Assembly: GCA_019775845.1 (NCBI GenBank)
Contig: JADQAV010000027.1
Location: forward strand, 1 to 64,000
Reading direction: 5' to 3'
Source of the DNA: Myrmaecium sp. VS I D KN 1
Taxonomy: Eukaryota > Ascomycota > Dothideomycetes > Valsariales > Valsariaceae
Length of the DNA: 64,000 bases
Shown: positions 33,658-44,501 of the stretch, piece by piece
How positions within the stretch are numbered: the first letter of the stretch is position 1
Layout of the letters: every line of letters starts with the position of its first letter
Notes under the pieces: generated by a model
Seen by the model: only the letters and a program-made list of their open reading frames with translations
The model's database searches: none
Told to the model about the DNA's origin: nothing
Position numbers and translations under genes: made by a program

Positions 33658-34905
33658 TCAACCCCTCACCCTCACCGGCACCCCCTGCTGCTGCAGGCTC
33701 TGCCTCTGCATCGCCGCTGCCAATCGCGCGCGAACACTTCCCGCACCCGCCGTCGCTCCCTTGACCGCACGACGCTTCTCGCGCTCCGCACGCTCCCGAC
33801 GATCAAGCTCCTTCTCAGCATCAGGATGCAACAACGAGCCCTCAATCGCCACAAAGCCACGGTCACCGGAGCCATCGAGCGCGGCGGGCGTGGCCTCGAA
33901 GTCGCGGACCCAAAAGCGGAGGAGGCCGCCGACGCGGACGCCGCGGGCGTCGACGTAGTGGCCTTCTTCTTCTCCGCCGCCCTTCCCGCCGGCGCCGGGC
34001 GCAGGGGTGCCGTTCTGGCCGGCGTCATCGATCCAGCGCCAGGAGGGAGGGAGACGGGCGCGGGCGATGCTGGCGTTGAAGAGGTTGTAGCACACGAGGC
34101 CGAGGTGGCTTTCGTTTTGGAGGTTGACGTGGCCTTCGAGGACGGTGGGGCGGCGGCCGGCGGTGCCGGGCAGGGGACGGAGGAAGGTGAGGTCGGCGGT
34201 GAGCCAGAGGAAGGGGGCGGCGTATTCGCCGATGCTGTGGGCGAGGGCGACGTTGGCGAAGTCGGAGTCGGAGTCCGCGTTTTCTTCGTCGTCGGTGGAT
34301 CGGTTACCCTTCGTCGTCCGTGTGCCGTTGACGACGGGCTCCTCGCTCATCCGCGCGTTCTCGTAGCTGAGCACGATGCCCTTGAGCGGGGGGTAGTAGG
34401 TGAGCAGCAGCGGGGAGAGGTGCTCGGCGCAGAGACCCGGGATGGGGTCGCGCTCGGCGATGGGCGCGAGCGGGACGTAGAAGGAGGCGGTGACGGTGGC
34501 GAGCGGCGTGTTCTCGAGGTTGATTTCGGGCACGGTGTAGGTGGTGGAGAGGGAGGTGGAGTTGGAGCCGGAGCTTTCGCCTTGCTCGTTATGTCCGTCT
34601 TCCTGTGCGCCGGAAGTGGTGGGCGCGTCGATGTCCATTGTGTCGGCGGGAGTGTTCACTGCGGCGGCGGCGGAGGAGGAGGAAGAGGATGAGCTGGCAG
34701 GAGGAGGGATAGCGGTGCGACGTTTCTTGGTAGGAGAGGAGGAGGTGGTGATCGTAGTGGTGGGTGTTGCGGCGACGGCGGCGGCGTCGTCGTGAGCGCG
34801 CTTCTTGGACTTCTTCTCCTTGTGCTCCTTGTGCTTCTTGTGATGCTTCTCCTTGACTGGCGTGGACGCCGCGTCGGTCGACATGGTGGTGACTTGTGCT
34901 GCCAC
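33658..34905 (-). CDS. RPA43: RNA polymerase I subunit RPA43
   Basis: It is a single exon of 415 residues. After a Lys-rich head (EKHHKKHKEHKEKKSKKR, a likely nuclear signal) and a Ser/Thr/Ala linker comes the conserved body: TASFYVPLAPIAERDPIPGL, then CAEHLSPLLLTYYPPLKGIV and LSYENARMSE, then YAAPFLWLTADLTFLRP and LEGHVNLQNESHLGLVCYNL followed by FNASIARARLP. These blocks are diagnostic of Rpa43, the Rpb7-like stalk subunit of Pol I. It pairs with Rpa14 where present and binds the initiation factor Rrn3. The OB-like domain follows, with a family-typical insertion (GGKGGGEEEGHYVDARGVRV), then a charged C-terminus. It acts in rRNA synthesis in the nucleolus. It is divergent from the J-domain gene at 35390, with 484 bp between the starts. 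Confidence 0.93.
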   Translation of the reverse strand: MAAQVTTMSTDAASTPVKEKHHKKHKEHKEKKSKKRAHDDAAAVAATPTTTITTSSSPTKKRRTAIPPPASSSSSSSSAAAAVNTPADTMDIDAPTTSGAQEDGHNEQGESSGSNSTSLSTTYTVPEINLENTPLATVTASFYVPLAPIAERDPIPGLCAEHLSPLLLTYYPPLKGIVLSYENARMSEEPVVNGTRTTKGNRSTDDEENADSDSDFANVALAHSIGEYAAPFLWLTADLTFLRPLPGTAGRRPTVLEGHVNLQNESHLGLVCYNLFNASIARARLPPSWRWIDDAGQNGTPAPGAGGKGGGEEEGHYVDARGVRVGGLLRFWVRDFEATPAALDGSGDRGFVAIEGSLLHPDAEKELDRRERAEREKRRAVKGATAGAGSVRARLAAAMQRQSLQQQGVPVRVRG

Positions 34906-35389
34906 CGTCTTGCCGTGCGTGGTGTGTTAGTGTAGAGAGGTGAAGTGGGAAGGCGGTGGTGAGAAAAAGTTGGTGGATGAAGCCGCAGATGGAGAGACTG
35001 AAGATCTAATCTTATCTCGATCGGATGGCCGCCAAGGGTCCGTTCCCATCTCCGCCCGGTGGCCCTCAAGCTTGACCGCATCCGGGTTTCGTGCGGCTTC
35101 ATTGGTCTGTATCTCCATCTTGACGTTCTTCAGCGTTGACGTGTCGCTGTGTATCCAACATTGGTGACTCCTATACGGTGTGCGAAGGACCAACATCGTC
35201 GTCACGGTCCGGCGTCACTGCCAAGCATTCCAGACAGCTACAACAGCATCTACGCGCCCGCGGCCAAGCGGAGAACCTCAACACCAACATCGTCACCACC
35301 GCCGTTCTGTCCTCACGCTCTACCGACACACACGCGCCGCTGATGCAGTGCATGCTTCCACCACAGTCGACCTCTCCAGCACACACAGC
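34906..35389. promoter_or_regulatory. Shared divergent promoter of RPA43 and the J-domain gene
   Basis: The two start codons face away from each other across 484 bp without any gene, so both promoters must lie here or overlap. I could not assign specific sites. Confidence 0.5.
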
Positions 35390-36706
35390 ATGTCCTCCCA
35401 GCTGACTTCCCTCGCCGCCTGGTGGTTCCTACCCACGGTACGCTCTCATTCATTCACGCCCTCCTCCCCATCCTCTCCGCTAACCACACATCCACCTCTC
35501 CACCAGGCCGTCGGCTACCTCCAAACCTTCCTCTACTCCCTCCTCATCCGCGCCGGCGACCCACACCCGGCGCCGGGCTCGCCACGCTGGGTCCGCCACC
35601 GTCGGCTCATCCACCTCTCCCTCATCCTCGCCTACTTCCTTTACTGCATCTACGAGGCCGACTGGCAGATCCAGCGGCAAGGGGATTACTACCGCCTCCT
35701 CGGCGTGCCCCTCGACATCGACGAGCGCGCTTTGCAATCGCGCTTCCGCCGGCTGTACGTCTCATCCTTTGCCTTCATACCCTGCTTTGTCGCCGTAAAC
35801 AAACAGCCAAACACACACATAAAGAAGAAAGACAGGAAGGAAAGAAGACCAACCGACTAACCCTCCCACTCCCACAGCACCGTCCTCTACCACCCCGACA
35901 AGCTCAGCCCGACGCACCCCGACCCCTCCGGCGCCAACGCCTACTACGCCGCCCTGCTCAGCGCCAAAACCATCCTTCTCGACCCCGCCGCCCGCTTCGC
36001 TTACGACCGTCTCGGGCCCTCCTTTCTCGACGCCTGCCCGCCCACCCGCTGCGCCACCGCACGCGCCCACATCCTCCTCGCCCTCCAACAAACCGCCACC
36101 TCTTACGCCCTCACGCTCGCCCTGCTCTTCCTGCTGCAGCACATCCTGCCCACGCTGCCCCGTCGCGGCCGCGCCTGGCGTTACCTCGCTACCCTCAGCC
36201 TTTTTCTCATCGAAGTCTCCGTGCTCACTCGCGGGCCGCAGCATCCCTGGGTGCTGCGCGCCCTCGTCAACCCGGCGCTGACCGCGCTCGGTCACCCCCC
36301 GCTGCTGCCGTGGCAGGCGCTGCGGGTGTTGCGTGCGGCTGTGTTGGCGGGGGGTGTGGGCGGGATGCACGCCGCGGCTTTGCTGTGGCCTGGGACGGCC
36401 GGGGACGATGAGCCGGAGCAGGTGCAGCGCTTTCTGGACCGGTTGCAGCGGGTGGTGGGAGCGGCGGATGGGGAGGCGGGGCGGTTGGTGGGGTTGGAGG
36501 GGGCGCCGTTTGTGGATGATGGGGAGGATGATGAGGGGGATAAGGGGGAGGGAGCGAAGAGGTTAAGGGAGGCGGTGAGGGGGTGGTTGGTGCAGAATGC
36601 GGTGAGGAGTGAGAGGGGGGTAAGGGAGGCGATTGAGAGGGCGTTGGGGGGGAGGCGGAGGAGTAGACGCGTTGGGGCGCCGGTGGGGGCGAGGGGGACG
36701 AAGTGA
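35390..36706 (+). CDS. Membrane-anchored DnaJ (J-domain) protein
   Basis: Three exons, 35390-35437, 35507-35754 and 35878-36706, give 374 residues. Intron 1 is 69 nt and in frame, intron 2 is 123 nt and interrupts the J domain. The splice restores RFRRL to TVLYHPDKLSPTHPD, placing the essential HPD motif after 'DYYRLLGVPLDIDERALQS'. Hydrophobic segments occur before the J domain (RLIHLSLILAYFLYCIYEAD) and after it (SYALTLALLFLLQHILP, RYLATLSLFLIEVSVLT and others), so it should sit in a membrane, probably ER, with the J domain recruiting an Hsp70. The C-terminal part has an acidic patch (DDGEDDEGDKGEG) and a basic tail. It resembles fungal J-domain membrane proteins of unassigned function. Confidence 0.88.
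35438..35506 (+). other. In-frame 69-nt intron in the J-domain gene
   Basis: It starts GTACGC, carries CGCTAACC and ends CACCAG. It has no stop in the reading frame, so retention would add 23 residues before the first membrane segment. Confidence 0.7.
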
Positions 36707-37148
36707 GAGGGTGGGAAGGGTGGGATGTGGTGTGGTGTGGTGTGGTGTGGGAAAGGAAGGAGGTGTAAGCACAAGCCTGAATGCAGAGCAAAGATCTCTC
36801 TCATCTCTCATTCAACTTCTTCGTCTCATATCTGACATCGAAACACACAAAGGCCCGCCCTGGTGAAACGCTCAACGGACTACGTTCTTCAATCGGAGTC
36901 TACGCAGAAGATTAAAGAAAAGGAACAAGATTTGAGCCTCCATCACCCAGCAATACCATCTCAAAATGCAACAAAGCAGACGGAGCGGAAATAAGCGACC
37001 ACCCAGGGATATAGAGAGACAAGGGGAATAAAGCAGAAGAACAGGGGAGTGAGCGAACCAACCAACCAGCCAACCAACCTACCACGCAGAAGAAAAAGGA
37101 AAAAAATCACAAGGGATGATATCTCCCCATCCCAACATCCATCTCAGT
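36707..37148. other. Short intergenic stretch with (TGTGG)n
   Basis: No gene is seen between these convergent genes. A pentamer repeat of TGTGG lies at 36726-36750. Confidence 0.5.
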
Positions 37149-38315
37149 CTACATCTCCGTCCAATGCAACCCCCCCACCTTCTCCGTCGTCTCCAACGGT
37201 CCCGCATCTCCACCACCCCACGCCCCTCCCCATCCTCCCCTTCCCCCACTCCCACCCCGTCGACTCCCCCGAATACGGGGATTATACGTCCCCGCAAACC
37301 CCTGTGCCTCCGCACCTGCACCCGCAGCTTTACCCTTAACCCCCTTCGCCGCCGCCGCCGCCGCCGCCGCCGCCGAAGAAGGCGACGAAGAAGAAGACGG
37401 CGACGAAGAAGAGGGGGAAAGCAACCCCCTCACCCTCCCCAGGATGCGCGTCCACGACGGCGGTGCGCAGGGGGGGCTCGCTGTGCGCCTGCTCCTCCTT
37501 GCCCCTCTACTCCCCCCTCTACTCCCTTCGTCGTCAACATCAGACTCCTCGGCGTCGTCGTCTTCGTGTGCGCGATGGTGGGAGGGATGCGCGCACAGCG
37601 CCGCAGCCGGGAAGGCGGAGCGGGGGGATTCGGCTTGGGCGTAGGGGTTCGCGGTGGCGGAGGGGTAAGGGTAGGGAGAGGAGAGGGAGGATGTGCGTTG
37701 CGGGCGTGGATGCAGCGGTGGTGAGCTCGCGGGCGAGGCTTGCGGGCTGCGGCCGCAGCTGCGACAGCTGCTGCAGCTCCCGCTGGTGATTGGGGGCGGG
37801 GAGTTGGATGGTGAGGCCGCCTGCTGGGGTTGGGTGGCGTAGTAGTGGTGGTGGTGATGATGCTGATGGTTATGGTATTCCCTGGCGGCGGAGGGGGAGG
37901 TGGAGATGAAGGTCACGCCGGTCAAGGGCGGGGATGCGGTGGACGTCGTCGGTGGCGGCGGACTGTAGAGGGTGTCGGTGTCGGTGTCGGTTGGGCTGAG
38001 GGCGGTGGGTGGCGGGCTACTGCTGCTGCTGGCGTCGAAGCGGTGGGGGGAGGAGTAGGCGCTCCCGCTGCCCCTTCCGGTGGAGGAGGAGGAGGAGAAG
38101 GGGGGATTGGGGTCTTTGGGCAGACCGTGACGGGTGAGGGGTTGTTTGAGGCGCGGGCCGGACGTGGAGGAGGTGGTGGAGGAGGTGGTGGAGAGGGTGG
38201 TGGCGGTGGAGGTGTGGCGGGAGCGGGCGAGGGATTTGGAGGTGGATTTGGAGGTGGATTTGGAGCGTGGGGGTGGTGGGGGGAGGAGTTCGATCGGGCG
38301 GGAGATGGCGGACAT
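37149..38315 (-). CDS. Low-complexity Ser/Pro-rich hypothetical protein
   Basis: The frame is open from 38540 to 37149. I start it at the ATG at 38315 (MSAISRPIELLPPPPP), which gives 388 residues; the upstream ATG at 38540 would add a hydrophobic segment (ALFAFGFVVVFVLLKQ) and 75 residues in all. The protein is built from Ser, Pro, Thr and His tracts (HNHQHHHHHHYY), a Cys cluster (SGSCSSCRSCGRSP), an acidic patch (EDDDAEESDVDDEG), and a poly-Ala run coded by GCC repeats. The C-terminus is less simple: PPSWTRILGRVRGLL, then 'AQGFAGTYNPRIRG', a Gly-rich stretch and a final GGLHWTEM. No domain is recognised. The long frame may owe something to GC-rich repetitive DNA, but the structured-looking ends favour a real gene. 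Confidence 0.5.
   Translation of the reverse strand: MSAISRPIELLPPPPPRSKSTSKSTSKSLARSRHTSTATTLSTTSSTTSSTSGPRLKQPLTRHGLPKDPNPPFSSSSSTGRGSGSAYSSPHRFDASSSSSPPPTALSPTDTDTDTLYSPPPPTTSTASPPLTGVTFISTSPSAAREYHNHQHHHHHHYYATQPQQAASPSNSPPPITSGSCSSCRSCGRSPQASPASSPPLHPRPQRTSSLSSPYPYPSATANPYAQAESPRSAFPAAALCAHPSHHRAHEDDDAEESDVDDEGSRGGSRGARRSRRTASPPCAPPSWTRILGRVRGLLSPSSSSPSSSSSPSSAAAAAAAAAKGVKGKAAGAGAEAQGFAGTYNPRIRGSRRGGSGGRGGWGGAWGGGDAGPLETTEKVGGLHWTEM
37348..37375 (+). repeat. (GCC)n triplet repeat
   Basis: About nine GCC units form part of the minus-strand coding frame and give a poly-Ala run. They are prone to length change. Confidence 0.85.
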
Positions 38316-38823
38316 GTTGGACTTTGCCCTGGGGGCTTTAGTCGTTTGGTTTCTGCTGGTTCGTTTGTTGGTTCTGGGTTGACGATGGGGGTCGAAGGAG
38401 TGAGTTGAGATGCTCGAGGCTGAGACGACCGTGGTGGTGATAGTGATGATGGAGGTCGTCAAGTCCACCTGCTTAAGAAGCACGAAGACGACGACAAAGC
38501 CGAAGGCGAAGAGCGCTGATATCAAACCGGTCGATCCCACCGGTGAACCATCAGGGCCAAGGCTCAGGTGTGTGTGTGTGAACCCGTAAGCAGCTCGGAG
38601 CCACCAACAGTACGCGTGCGCAAGGCTGAAAAGAAGATCGCAAAACTGACTGAGTGCGGCGGGGGCCGAAAAAGATCAGAGCCAAAATCAAAAAACAAAA
38701 ACACAAAAGCCCTTTTCTTTTCTTCGAACCGCGCTTGGTGCTTGCTGCGTGGCTGTTGTGTGAGTGGGATACGACAGGACAGGACAGATGCCCGGAGAGA
38801 TAGATAAATATATGTAGCTTGCC

Positions 38824-38882
38824 GGGGGGGGGTGGGGGGGGGGAGACAGGGTATCCCACCCCCCCCCCCCCCCCCCCCCCCC
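38824..38882. repeat. Paired G-run and C-run
   Basis: Nine G, one T and ten G (38824-38843) are followed after 15 bases by 24 C (38859-38882). The two runs can pair into a strong hairpin, and each could form a four-stranded structure. Confidence 0.85.
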
Positions 38883-39800
38883 GGTGCGCGTGCTCGATGC
38901 TGTGGGAGGGTATCCCCTGTCTACCTTCCCCCGGGACGAGGGGTTGCCTGTCTGTCTGCCTGCCTGCTAGCCAGCAAAATGCACAGGATGAATGGATGGA
39001 GGGATGAAAGTATGTACATCATCCCGCCACACAGGTCGGAAGGAGGGAAAGAAAGACACAACCCCTCAACTACGCCGCAAAAAGAGACGAAAAGAGGAAA
39101 AGGCTAAAGACATGGAGAGCGTGGTGGGGTGGAGAAAGAGAGGCAATATACAGAGAGAGACAGTGAGTGGAGAAAGAAGGGGAGGATGTGTGTTGGTACC
39201 GGGGTCCGAGGAGCTGGGACGGTGAGGGGGAGGGGAGGAGAGGGAGATCAGTACCTACTGTACTTACTGTACCTACAGAACTACATAGGATAGAATAGAG
39301 GATAGAGGGGGACTCACAGTCACAAAGTACCTACCTACCTATTGTACACTAGGTACAGCCTGTGGTACATCCACTTTCTCTACCCTGTCCCTCCCCCTCC
39401 CCCTCCCCCTCCTCTCCACCCCCAGGCTGACCAGGAAAACAAAGGCTATCGAATGAACTTTCCCTGAAGAAGACAAGGGAGATTGAAAGCTTAGATTGCG
39501 GCGCAGGCGGATGCCCTGTGAATGGAGAACGTTGAGCCCCCCCTTGATCCTTTCAGGCATGAAGCTTGAGGCCGGAAGCTTTCGCTCTACGGTTTGTCCT
39601 GCATAGGTGTGGTTGGTGGGGAGGAGGGGATGAGTGGATGGATGGACGAGGGCGATGGAGGCATGGATGTAGTGAGTGAGGAGGTGAGAGCGTGCTGCAG
39701 TGAGTGTGGGTGTACAACATCCAGCATCCAGCATCCACCAGACGCCATCCACCAGCAGGAGCAGCAAGACCACCACCACCACCACAAAATGCCCTGCAGC

Positions 39801-39807
39801 CATCCAT

Positions 39808-39838
<31 letters not shown>
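39801..39838 (+). repeat. (CCAG)n microsatellite
   Basis: A run of CCATCCATCCAGCCAGCCAG-type tetramers with about eight units. Confidence 0.8.
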
Positions 39839-42800
39839 AACGCGCCATGCGGCGCAGTACATCTGTACAGTACGGCTACGGCGCGGTACGGCGCGGCGCG
39901 GCGCGGTCAGGTCGACGAACGCAACGCACCTCCCCTCCCTTCCCCTCCATCCTGGCCATCCCACCCTGGCCATCCCATCTGCACGACGGGGGCGTTTTTA
40001 TTGGCGTTCATTAGCGTTAGACCAAAAGAAAGGCTTGTTAGAAGGGAGACAGGGGGGTTTGGCTGCGCTGCTGCGGTGGGGAGGCACAGTATTGCAAGTA
40101 GGTGAGTAAGTAAGGACATAGGTAATCAGGTGCGCTGCTGCTGGGAGGTAGTGGTGAAGGTGGAGTAGGTTGTTACTGTGTTGTTGGTCCTGTTAGCACG
40201 TATGTAGGTCCGCCATGGATCTGTGAGGAGGTGAGCGGGAAGGATTGGACTGGCTTGCTGACTGGCTTGCTTGCTGGCTTGCTGGCTGGGGACGGAGGGG
40301 GGGTGGAGGATAAGTCAGCAGAGACATATTGTAAAAGTGAGTGATGACTTGAGAGACAGGGAGAAAGAGGGGCATGAACCGCTCAGCTGGGACGGATAGA
40401 TGATCCGCCCGCCGACTAGAGGTCATCGAAGAAAAAGTGAATGTGAGCTGCGAGGGAAACTTCTGACATATCAGCCAGTAAAGAAAGAAGCTAAACCAAA
40501 GCAAAAGAAAACGGTTAGGTACATACTGTAGGCGGATGGAGAGCGAGCGTTTCTCGCCTCCACCCAACCCTCCGGAACGGCGGTGCGCCGTGGCGCTTAA
40601 GGGAGCCAATCCGAGGTGTGCGGGGGGGAGGGGATGGGGTGTTGGATGTTGGTTGTTCGGGGTTGGTTATCGGTTGTTTGAGCTGGTCGACCAACAATGG
40701 AGTCTGGAGGGAGAGATGCTGAGTGGTTCGTTCGAGGGAGGAATGGGTTTTGCGTGATCGGGCTTGGGGCTTGGGGCTTGGGTTTGGGTTTGTGCTTGAT
40801 GAGAGGGGAGAGAGAGGTCAGGTACGCATCCTGCGGATACCAGGGGATGGAGATGCAGCGACTACGGTACCTAGACGTGGATCTGATGTTGGGTGGGGGT
40901 GGAGACGATGGAGGAAATCGTACTATTGAGTGAGTAAGGTTAGTGAGTAGGTGCGTGATGTGCAGCAAGCGGAGCGAAGCCGGTTGGAGGAATATGTGTG
41001 ATTCTCTTAGACGATGGATGGATGACTGTGATGCATGTGGTGGATCTACAACGACATGCGAGGGCTCGAGTTGGTGAATTGGTTTTTATCGGTTGATGAG
41101 CGAGAGACTAGGAAAGTAGGTAAAGAGGTTAGTGGTGGTTAGTGAGTAGTTAATCTAGGTACTGTGCCTCGCAATTGATTCCATGCTACTCCTCCATACT
41201 TCTCATCGACAAAGTACATACGTACTACTTGCTACCTAGTCTCCAACATTTCTCCCGTCCCACCCTCTCCCTTTCCCCTTCGAGATCCGCGGAGATGGGG
41301 TGGGAGAGGAGAAGTAGGAGGGTATAGGGATAGTTGCAAGACAGTGAAGAGGCACATGATAGACGATACGATAGACGTCGACATATGTCCGCCGGGAAGC
41401 GATGAGATACTTCTGCAGAAAGATCCCCCCTCTCTCCTCTTCACCCATACACAGTACAGTACACCCTAGCAAAAACCAACATCCATCCCGCCTCCTCTCC
41501 TCTTTCGCAGTGCATCAGTAGTAAATCAATACCGTAGCACCCCTCATCCCCCTCCCATCTCTCATTGCCATCACGCTTCCCGTCCTGCATTGCCGTAACT
41601 ACTCCTACAGTGGTGTAGCTAAACACCTTTTAACTATGAGTAGGTACCCGCCGTGATTTCAGCGTGGGAGGGAGGGAGGGAGGGGCTTGAATAGCCGATG
41701 AGGCGCCGCGCGCGCGCAACGGCCGGCCGGGTGGAATGCGACGGCGGCCGGGTGAGGTGGGTGGGGGCTTGTCGGAGGTGTTTGGGATCTGCTTCTTCCT
41801 CTTTTGTTTCTTCTTTTCTCTCTCTGAAGGGAGCAGGAAAGAGATGCTGAATAGGAGGGAGAAAGGCACGGCTGTGTACCTCAGGCAGTCACTCCTCATG
41901 TGCGACGCCGCATTGTGTACACAATGGCCGACACATCGCATCCCCCTTTTTCCCTTTCCATACTTCCCCGTTCCACGTTTCAACGTCCACGGAGTGCGAT
42001 CCCCGCCGTTGTGACGCGCCCTAGGTAGTTAGCGCAGGAGGAAGAACCTTACTTAAGGAGATGGCGCCGGAGGATGACACGGCCCGAGGGGATAGTCGTG
42101 GATATGTTTACATACATGCATATGAGTACGTCCTACAAAGACTTCACACACATCGTCTCTCTCTCTCTGTTCTTTCTCTACATGCTCAAGCCAGGTAAGC
42201 ATGGAGCACGAGTGGTGTGAAAGGACAGGAAAAAAAGAGGACCGAACACGGACAACGGCCTCGCGACCTGCCTCCGAAAGAAGAAACGTCGGTGCGTCGG
42301 GGTCGGATGGAGGGTGAATGGTGATGTTATGTAGGACCGGAAAAGGGGGCAGCATCAGGTCCCTCTCTATCTCCGTTCGTTCACCAAGAAAATGCCCAAA
42401 AAAAGGAGGTAAAAGGGCGAGGAAGAGCTTGGACGTTGTGTGGGAGCGAATGGGATGGCCGGGTTGGGCGACAACCTCGAACCTCAAACACCCACGACCG
42501 CACCTTTCCCTTTCTTTCTCTCCCTCCCTTTCCTCTCCCCTTCACGCTCCGTCTCCCTCTACTCTTTCTTGTGCGTGGGTGGACGTGCCATTCACTAATT
42601 CCCAGTCGCTCATTCAATTCGCACATCCCTTTCTAGTCTCTCCTTTCCTTTCCTTCTTCACCTCTCTTTCCCTCTCTCTCTCTCTCTATCTCGTATTCCT
42701 CATTCGATCGACCTCGATCATCCTCACACTCTCTCTTTTTCCTTGAGGACCCGACATTCTTTGAAGTGGAGTTGCACGAGCACGAACAGCTTCGAGGAAC

Positions 42801-43122
42801 GAACGGATACACGCATACACACGCACACACACACACACAAACATATACACAATACCTACCACACTACACACTACACACGCACACCGTTCACTTCACGTCC
42901 CGTTCGCCTCACTCTTTGAACCCTCGACGTCCCTCGCTCGCCCACACTGCCTCCTCCAGTCAGTCCGGCGCGACGGTCCTAGCGAAACGACCTCCCTCCC
43001 TCCCTTCCTCCCCGACAGCTACTACACTACCATCACATCTGCCTGCCCGTCACTCACAGTCCCTACCGACCACCACCACCACTGCCCACCCTTCGACTCC
43101 GATCTCCATCTCGCCTCAGTCG

Positions 43123-43147
43123 CACACACACACACACACACACACAC
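43123..43147 (+). repeat. (CA)n microsatellite
   Basis: About twelve uninterrupted CA units, 172 bp before the GH16 start codon, in what is likely its 5' leader. Confidence 0.85.
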
Positions 43148-43318
43148 GGCCTTGTCGTCGACGCGCGACCGACTTCCCGCGCGTGAGCAGCTGGACGACA
43201 TCTTGACCGATCGACCATCAGTCCTTACCTGCGCGCTCTCGAACGCCCAACCGTCGCCGTCTTCGTAAACAGCAAACCACTCATCCAACATCTGCCTCGT
43301 CGGCGCACCACACCCACC

Positions 43319-44501
43319 ATGCGCAGCTTCACGCTCACCCGCGCCGGCTTCGGCACCGCCGCCGCACTCGCCAGCCTCCTCCTCCTCCTCCCAACCCTGG
43401 TCTCCGCCCAGACGTCCACGGACTGCAACCCGATGAACGCAACATGCCCGGTCGACCCGGCGCTCGGCACCAACGCGACCTTCCAATTCAACGAGACAAT
43501 GCCCTCCACCTCCCTCTGGGAGCCCACAGCAGGAACAGTCGAATGGACGGACGACGGGGGCGAATTCATCATCAACGGGGAAGGCGACTCGCCCACGCTG
43601 CAGTCGACCTTCTACCTCTTCTTCGGCACGGTGAGCGTGGTGATGAAAGCGGCGTCGGGCCAAGGGATCGTGTCGTCGATCGTGCTCGAGTCCGACGACC
43701 TGGACGAGGTGGACTGGGAGTTCGTCGGCGGCAACGGCACGCACGTCGAGTCCAACTACTTCGGCAAGGGCAACACGACCTCCTACGACCGGGCCATCTG
43801 GCACCCGCTCGACGACGACCCCCGCGCCGGCTTCCACAATTACACCATCGTCTGGACCAACAGCTCGTTGTCGTGGTACGTGGATGACACGCTGCTGCGC
43901 ACGCTGAACCGCGAGGACGCGCTGGATGGGTACAATTACCCGCAGACGCCCATGAACATCCGGCTGGGCATTTGGAGCGGCGGCGACCCGGAGAAGGACG
44001 CGCAGGGCACGATCGAGTGGGCGCAGGGCGAGACCGACTTCGACGAGGCCCCCTTCACCATGACGGTCCAGAGCGTCTACGCCCAGGACGCCCACTCGGG
44101 CAAGTCCTACAACTACACCGATCACAGCGGCATGTCGTACAGTATCGAGGTGATTAAGTAAGTTTTTCGTTCCTCCCCCCAAAGAAAAAAGAAAAGAAAA
44201 AAACCCACTGACGCCATCCAGCGGTACATCCACCGCCAAAACCAAACTCACAACGCCCCAAACCGTCGCCGAGCGCTGGGCGGCCTTATCCTCGACCGCG
44301 CGGGGCGCCATCATCGGCTGCAGCTGCGGCGGGGCGGCGCTGCTGGCGGCGGGATTGGCGTACGCGTGCGTGCGCCAGCGACGCGCGGGGCGGAAGCAGC
44401 ACTGCTTGTTGGAGGAGGAGCGCCGGAAGGAAGAAGCCGAGAACGAGTTTTGGCGTGGCCGGTTGGGCGGGGAGACCAGGTATGAGAGGGTGCAGGATTG
44501 A
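43319..44501 (+). CDS. Crh-type GH16 chitin-glucan transglycosidase
   Basis: Two exons, 43319-44157 and 44222-44501, give 372 residues. A signal peptide (about 1-30, ALASLLLLLPTLVSAQ) leads into the GH16 fold. The catalytic motif is DEVDWEFVG, with the two catalytic Glu at about 130 and 134. Flanking blocks typical of Crh enzymes are FGTVSVVMKAASGQGIVSSI, then 'NYFGKGNTTSYDRAIWHP', HNYTIVWTNSSLSWYVDDTL, then YPQTPMNIRLGIWSGGD and GTIEWAQGETDF. Family members (Crh1, Crh2/Utr2) link chitin to beta-1,3/1,6-glucan in the cell wall. After the catalytic part is a hydrophobic segment (about 309-330) followed by a basic, charged tail of about 40 residues. So this one looks like a type I membrane protein rather than having a clear GPI signal. 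N-glycosylation sites (NAT, NET, NGT, NTT, NYT, NSS) are frequent. It converges on the GH5 gene. Confidence 0.92.

Larger units (their letters stand above)
38541..43318. other. Gene-free, microsatellite-rich stretch
   Basis: This 4.8-kb stretch has no recognisable coding sequence on either strand. It is crowded with simple repeats: a G-run/C-run pair at 38824-38882, (CCAG)n at 39801-39838, GCGCGG clusters near 39880-39905, CCTCCC-type tracts, TC tracts near 42660-42690 and CA tracts near 42815-42840 and 43123-43147. The last 500 bases are pyrimidine- and CA-rich, as expected of the promoter and leader of the GH16 gene. Confidence 0.55.

Noticed and set aside
33514-34692. A 392-codon plus-strand frame rich in Gly, Glu and Val
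   Set aside because: It is antisense to RPA43, whose conserved blocks are on the minus strand.
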